Source: Pseudomonas fluorescens
GTDB lineage: Bacteria > Pseudomonadota > Alphaproteobacteria > UBA2136 > UBA6156
DNA length: 26,474 nt
Direction: 5' to 3'
Assembly: GCA_003241595.1 (NCBI GenBank)
Contig: QFOU01000012.1
Span: forward strand, 1 to 26,474
How positions within the stretch are numbered: the stretch's first letter is position 1; each line of letters starts with the position of its first letter. A program made the position numbers and the translations under genes. Shown one piece after another: positions 22,789 to 26,474 of the stretch. The notes beneath the pieces were generated by a model. It was not told the DNA's origin, searched no databases, and saw nothing but the letters and a program-made list of their open reading frames with translations.

Positions 22789-22809
22789 CGCGGCCACCCG
22801 CCCCCCAAC

Positions 22810-22841
22810 AAAAAGAACCCCGCAACCGCGGGGTTCTTTTT
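22810..22841. terminator. Bidirectional terminator between pseudopilin and ygiW-like genes
   Basis: A perfect 14-bp stem, AAAAAGAACCCCGC with GCGGGGTTCTTTTT, loop AACC. It works for both convergent genes. Confidence 0.95.
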
Positions 22842-22853
22842 GTACGCGCAGAA

Positions 22854-23201
22854 TTAAATCGCGCGGATGCTCTCTACATCAATCTCCGGCGTCCGGAAGA
22901 GACTGGTATCCACCTCACCAATCACCTGCACGCGGGTCTTGTCATCAATGGTCAGGCCGATAAACAGCTTGTCATCAATTTCGGCACGGATCTCACCGGT
23001 CTCATCCGCAAAGGTGTATTCTTCACCACCCAGCTTCTTGGTCACATAACCTTCAATCATCACCGGATGATCGTCGATCGGCTTGGCCAGAATTTGCTTC
23101 ACGCTGGTAATGGCAACGGTCGAGGTCGGGCCGGCGTACTGTGCATAAGCACCGGCCGCCACTACCGTCATCAGGGCTGTCGCAAACATAAATTTCTTCA
23201 T
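22854..23201 (-). CDS. YgiW/YdeI-family periplasmic OB-fold (BOF) protein
   Basis: A small periplasmic stress-tolerance protein family. The signal peptide MKKFMFATALMTVVAAGAYA is cleaved before Q21. The mature part is a bacterial OB-fold: TSVKQILAKPIDDHPVMIEG, YVTKKLGGEEYTFADETGEI, then AEIDDKLF, and TRVQVIGEVDTSLFRTPEID. These are the family's usual strand patterns. Length 115 aa, typical. AAGGAG lies 6 nt before the ATG. In other bacteria relatives are induced by peroxide, cadmium or antimicrobial peptides; the ligand is unknown. It is a single gene, divergent from topA. Confidence 0.9.
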   Translation of the reverse strand: MKKFMFATALMTVVAAGAYAQYAGPTSTVAITSVKQILAKPIDDHPVMIEGYVTKKLGGEEYTFADETGEIRAEIDDKLFIGLTIDDKTRVQVIGEVDTSLFRTPEIDVESIRAI

Positions 23202-23288
23202 GGGTAACTCCTTCCTTTATTGGCTTGTTACACCATCATAAAGCCGCAACGGAGCGATCAGTTCCCTTTCCCTTATTTCCGTAACCTT

Positions 23289-23343
23289 CACGTACACGTG
23301 CGCGCGTGCGCCCACGTACATACGTAGGTGCCCGCATACGCGC
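23289..23343. repeat. Alternating purine-pyrimidine tract (Z-DNA-prone) upstream of topA
   Basis: Three strict pyrimidine-purine runs lie almost end to end: 23 nt at 23289-23311 (with GCGCGCGTGCGC), 14 nt at 23313-23326, and 11 nt at 23333-23343. CG and CA/TG steps dominate, which favours Z-DNA under negative supercoiling. It ends 20 bp before the topA -35 box. Confidence 0.7.
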
Positions 23344-23363
23344 CCCCACGCAGGTAAACCCCG

Positions 23364-23392
23364 TTGACACAACGAGAAGTTAGCTCTACCCC
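23364..23392 (+). promoter_or_regulatory. topA promoter, probably giving a leaderless mRNA
   Basis: A perfect TTGACA (23364-23369), 17 nt, TACCCC (23387-23392, weak -10). The ATG at 23400 is 7 nt after the -10, where transcription should begin, and no Shine-Dalgarno sequence is present. Confidence 0.55.
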
Positions 23393-23399
23393 TTACGCC

Positions 23400-25739
23400 A
23401 TGAGCGCATTAGTTATTGTAGAGTCCCCAGCAAAAGCCAAAACCATCGAAGGTTACTTGGGTAAGGATTATAAAGTCCTCGCCTCCTACGGCCATGTCCG
23501 CGATCTTCCCAGCAAGGAAAAGGCGGTAGAGCCCGATAACGACTTCGCCATGCACTACAAGGTGTCGGATGCCGCCAGCGAAAAAACGCTCAAAGGCATC
23601 ATGGCCGCTCTGAAAAACGTCGACACCCTCTACCTCGCCACCGACTTGGACCGCGAAGGAGAAGCCATCTCGTGGCACGTATGGGAAGAGATCCGCCGCC
23701 GCGATCCCAAACTCGCCGCCCGCCTGCACGTCCACCGTATCGAGTTCACCGAAATTACCAAATCGGCCCTGCAAAACGCCATCGCCAACCCGCGCTCGCT
23801 CGCGTTAAACCTTATTAACGCGCAACAGGCCCGCCGCGCACTCGATTATCTCGTGGGCTTCACCCTCTCCCCCGTCCTCTGGCGTAAGGTCAAAGGCGGC
23901 CTTTCCGCAGGCCGCGTGCAGTCTGTCGCCCTGCGTCTCATCGCCGAACGCGAAGACGCTATCGAAGCCTTCAAGGCCGAAGAATACTGGAGCATCCACG
24001 GCAACTTCACCACCGCCAACGGCAAGCCCCTGCCCTCGCAGCTCGCCACCTACAACGGCACCAAGGTGGAGAAATTCAGCTTCGTGAACGAAGCCCAAGC
24101 CAGCGCCGCCCAATCCACGCTCCAACCGCTCACCTACACGGTGTCCGCACTGGAAAAATCCGACAAACGCCGCTACGCCGCCGCCCCGTTCATCACCAGC
24201 ACGTTGCAGCAGGAGGCTGCCCGCAAACTGGGCTTCGCCGCCCGCCGCACCATGCAGGCCGCCCAACGCCTCTACGAAGCCGGTCACATCACTTATATGC
24301 GTACCGACAGCGTCAACTTGGCCAACGAAGCACTGGACGCCATCCGCAGCCTCATCCGCAGCAAGTATGGCCCGGATTACCTGCCCGCCGCGCCCAACAC
24401 CTACAAATCACGTTCCAAAAACGCTCAGGAAGCGCACGAAGCCATCCGCCCCACACATCCGGAAAACCTGCCCGGGAAACTGCACTTGGAAGACGATCAG
24501 GCCCGCCTCTATAACCTCATCTGGCAACGCACCATCGCCTGCCAAATGACCGCCGCGCGCCTCGAGCAAACCACCATTACCATGGTCGATGACAGCCAAA
24601 AGCACACCTTCCGCGCCACCGGCTCCGTCATCATCTTCCCCGGCTTCCTCAGCGTCTACCAAGAAGGCAAAGACGACAACGCCTCCGGCGAAGACGACGA
24701 GAACATCCTGCCGCAGGTCTCCGAAGGCGATAAACTCACCACCCGCAGTATCGATACCGAACAGCACTTCACCCAGCCCCCACCACGCTTTACCGAAGCG
24801 ACTCTGGTCAAGGCGCTGGAAGAATACGGGATTGGCCGCCCGTCCACCTACGCCAGCATCATCAGCACGCTGCAAGACCGCGGCTACGTCAAGCTGGAGC
24901 AAAAACGATTCTTCCCGGAAGACGTGGGCCGCATCGTCAGCAAGTTCCTCACTCAGCACTTCACGCAGTATGTCGATTATAACTTCACCGCGAACATGGA
25001 AGACGACCTCGATGCCATCGCCCGCGGCGAACACGACTGGAAGCCCACCCTGCGCGCCTTCTGGGGCCCATTCAAATCGCTGACCGAAGAGAAGACCGAG
25101 TCGGTCAAACGCTCGGATGTCACCACCGAATCCACCGGCGAAACCTGCCCCAAATGCCAAAAGCACGAGCTGGTCTGGCGTTTGGGCCGCTACGGCAAAT
25201 TTAAAGCCTGCTCCGGCTACCCCGAGTGCGATTATATCGAGAAGAACGAAACCGGCCCCACCGCGCCGCTGGAAGACACCGGCATCGCCTGCCCCGTCTG
25301 CGGCCCCAAGCACGGCGGCTCTATCGTCAAGCGCACCAGCCGCATGGGTAAAACCTTCTACAGCTGCAACCGCTACCCAGATTGCACCTACGCCATCTGG
25401 GACGAACCCGTGGCCATGGAATGCGGCAAATGCCACTGGCCCATCGTCGGCAAAAAAGTGAGCAAGAAGTACGGCGAATGGCACCGCTGCCCGCAGCCGG
25501 AGTGCGACTGGAACGATAACCAGGAAGCCGCCGACGCCACCGCCGCCTTCCGCGCCCGCTTCACCAAAGCGAAGGACGCGAAGGCCGCCGCTAAGTCCAA
25601 GGCTAAAGCTGCCAAAGCCCCGGCCAAAAAGGCCACAACAACCAAAGCCGCCGCTCCTAAAAAAGCGACCGCAGCTAAAAAGCCAGCTGCCAAAAAACCA
25701 GCAACAGCTAAAAAGGCACCTGCTAAAAAAGCCAAGTAA
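23400..25739 (+). CDS. topA: DNA topoisomerase I
   Basis: Type IA topoisomerase, which relaxes negative supercoils. The Toprim domain is at the N-terminus (ALVIVESPAKAKTIEGYLGK, and the acidic triad in ATDLDREGEAI). The active-site tyrosine is Y299 in HITYMRTDSVN. The catalytic core ends near residue 575, followed by three Cys-rich zinc-ribbon repeats starting at C583/C586 (CPKC, CPVC, CGKC). The last 57 or so residues are almost only Lys, Ala, Pro and Thr, like histone H1. Length 779 aa. I start at the ATG at 23400; the frame is open upstream, but that part overlaps the -35 box. The tail likely aids DNA binding (inference). Confidence 0.98.
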   Translation: MSALVIVESPAKAKTIEGYLGKDYKVLASYGHVRDLPSKEKAVEPDNDFAMHYKVSDAASEKTLKGIMAALKNVDTLYLATDLDREGEAISWHVWEEIRRRDPKLAARLHVHRIEFTEITKSALQNAIANPRSLALNLINAQQARRALDYLVGFTLSPVLWRKVKGGLSAGRVQSVALRLIAEREDAIEAFKAEEYWSIHGNFTTANGKPLPSQLATYNGTKVEKFSFVNEAQASAAQSTLQPLTYTVSALEKSDKRRYAAAPFITSTLQQEAARKLGFAARRTMQAAQRLYEAGHITYMRTDSVNLANEALDAIRSLIRSKYGPDYLPAAPNTYKSRSKNAQEAHEAIRPTHPENLPGKLHLEDDQARLYNLIWQRTIACQMTAARLEQTTITMVDDSQKHTFRATGSVIIFPGFLSVYQEGKDDNASGEDDENILPQVSEGDKLTTRSIDTEQHFTQPPPRFTEATLVKALEEYGIGRPSTYASIISTLQDRGYVKLEQKRFFPEDVGRIVSKFLTQHFTQYVDYNFTANMEDDLDAIARGEHDWKPTLRAFWGPFKSLTEEKTESVKRSDVTTESTGETCPKCQKHELVWRLGRYGKFKACSGYPECDYIEKNETGPTAPLEDTGIACPVCGPKHGGSIVKRTSRMGKTFYSCNRYPDCTYAIWDEPVAMECGKCHWPIVGKKVSKKYGEWHRCPQPECDWNDNQEAADATAAFRARFTKAKDAKAAAKSKAKAAKAPAKKATTTKAAAPKKATAAKKPAAKKPATAKKAPAKKAK

Positions 25740-25753
25740 TCTGGCCGAAACCC

Positions 25754-25779
25754 AAGGGAAGCAGCAGCTTCCCTTTTTT
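25754..25779 (+). terminator. topA terminator
   Basis: AAGGGAAGC pairs with GCTTCCCTT (9 bp, loop AGCA), followed by T4. Confidence 0.9.
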
Positions 25780-25864
25780 CGTGATTATCTACCGCTTCGC
25801 TGAGGAACCTTCTCCCCTATCTGTCTATTACCCATCAGATAACGACAAAGGGGGTAATTTTGAC

Positions 25865-26254
25865 ATGTCTTCTAATAGCCGCATATCCGAAGCGCTTATT
25901 AAACCTATAGATACTGAGGTTCTTCCACCAAAAACCAATCCACTCGATGGTAGCGTGGTTCTTCAAACAGCCAACCAAAACAGCCTGGCTACCGACGCAA
26001 CGGTAGAAGATCAAACAACACCCGAGGCCAGCCTCTCGCACACCGTGCTCGACTCCGAGGATGATGTCCCCGAATTTACATCCGATATCGACAGCGACGA
26101 AGGCCTGCCAAGCGATACCACTTCACAGTCCACATTGTCCGGCAGTACCTTCCACACCACGCAGTTGGAATCCGGCGACTACGCCGATTCCGACGAATCC
26201 CAGCAGTGGCAAATCACTCAAATCGAACGCGGCACCGGCACCGTCGAGCGCTAG
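25865..26254 (+). CDS. Hypothetical acidic Ser/Thr/Asp-rich protein, 129 aa
   Basis: Not recognised. The protein is strongly acidic and low in complexity: DSEDDVPEFTSDIDSDEGLP, SDTTSQSTLSGSTFHTTQLE, SGDYADSDESQQWQITQIE. It is probably disordered throughout, with no signal peptide, Cys or membrane segment. I start at the ATG at 25865 because a G-rich GGGGG lies about 10 nt upstream; the frame is open for 28 codons before it but without a ribosome-binding site. No promoter is obvious. Such a protein could be a secreted substrate, a nucleic-acid mimic or a spacer protein; there is no evidence to choose. Confidence 0.65.
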   Translation: MSSNSRISEALIKPIDTEVLPPKTNPLDGSVVLQTANQNSLATDATVEDQTTPEASLSHTVLDSEDDVPEFTSDIDSDEGLPSDTTSQSTLSGSTFHTTQLESGDYADSDESQQWQITQIERGTGTVER

Positions 26255-26267
26255 AGACAATCCCTAA

Positions 26268-26298
26268 AAGAAAGCCCGCCAACCGGCGGGCTTCTTCT
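26268..26298. terminator. Terminator between the acidic protein gene and the next leftward gene
   Basis: AAGCCCGCC pairs with GGCGGGCTT (9 bp, loop AACC). T-rich sequence follows on the right (CTTCTAATATT), and the left side is A-rich, so it can serve both convergent genes. Confidence 0.85.
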
Positions 26299-26302
26299 AA
26301 TA

Positions 26303-26474
26303 TTAATGACGGGTTGAATTCTTGGCCCGATCATCATCGGCCTTCTTGGCGGCAACCAACGACCTCGCAATGATCTTTTTCAGAACATCTCTGTCCGTAG
26401 AGCACTTCCACAACCTTTTAAGTTTATCCATCTCTTCCCGACTCAAATTATAAGTCGCCAGATCTGCATCGCTG
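26303..26474 (-). CDS. Hypothetical protein, C-terminal 56 aa (5' end beyond window)
   Basis: The minus strand is open from the right edge to a TAA at 26305-26303. The visible end reads SDADLATYNLSREEMDKLKR, then LWKCSTDRDVLKKIIARSLV, then AAKKADDDRAKNSTRH. It is charged and helical, with no recognised motif; the REEMDKLKRLW and DVLKKIIARSLVAAKK helices might belong to a ribbon-helix-helix-like or coiled protein, which is only a guess. A bidirectional terminator follows. Confidence 0.6.
   Translation of the reverse strand, partial: SDADLATYNLSREEMDKLKRLWKCSTDRDVLKKIIARSLVAAKKADDDRAKNSTRH

Noticed and set aside
24408..25484. Long minus-strand open frame (358 codons) opposite topA
   Set aside because: It mirrors the codon-biased topA frame; there is no ribosome-binding site, and the product is a Gly/Ala/Val/Phe-rich translation typical of antisense shadows.

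Overview
The window looks like chromosomal DNA of an alphaproteobacterium of moderate to high G+C. The 16S rRNA fragment has alphaproteobacterial signatures. The protein genes agree: an ELM1-type mitochondrial-fission-like protein, a rubrerythrin-VIT1 fusion (MbfA type), a membrane-anchored CycM-like cytochrome c, and an alphaproteobacterial YidC with Lys at the groove position. I cannot place it to genus. A single-chain (alpha2) glycyl-tRNA synthetase is unusual for the class and points away from the best-known orders.

Layout. Positions 1-1506 hold the 5' part of an rRNA operon read leftwards, with leader, boxA and a strong sigma70-type promoter. From 1.6 to 8.2 kb lie mostly unrecognised single genes, an M23 endopeptidase, mbfA and fabI, nearly all separated by clear intrinsic terminators. 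From 8.2 to 13.0 kb there is a leftward envelope/isoprenoid cluster: O-antigen-ligase-like protein, GT4 glycosyltransferase, xseB, ispA and the ELM1-like protein. It is followed by a structured intergenic region that may encode a small RNA. GlyRS lies at 13.3-14.7 kb.

From 14.7 to 17.4 kb is a run of very small genes, each with a good ribosome-binding site and most with their own terminator: a 73-aa protein, a 49-aa protein behind a structured leader, a DUF6496-like protein plus a disordered basic protein, a 20-aa Cys-containing peptide, a 31-aa single-span peptide, and a 125-aa exported protein. This is the least ordinary part of the window. The leader at 15162-15296 can fold so that a loop segment pairs with the Shine-Dalgarno region of the 49-aa gene, which looks like an RNA switch.

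From 17.4 to 21.4 kb are a TetR-tlpA pair and the classical rpmH-rnpA-yidD-yidC operon, both leftward. From 21.5 to 26.5 kb come a membrane cytochrome c, a pseudopilin-like protein, a YgiW-type periplasmic protein, topA, an acidic low-complexity protein and the end of a further gene. A long alternating purine-pyrimidine (Z-DNA-prone) tract lies just upstream of the topA promoter, and topA, fabI and the pseudopilin gene lack Shine-Dalgarno sequences and may be leaderless. I see no tRNA, CRISPR array, insertion sequence or prophage module.
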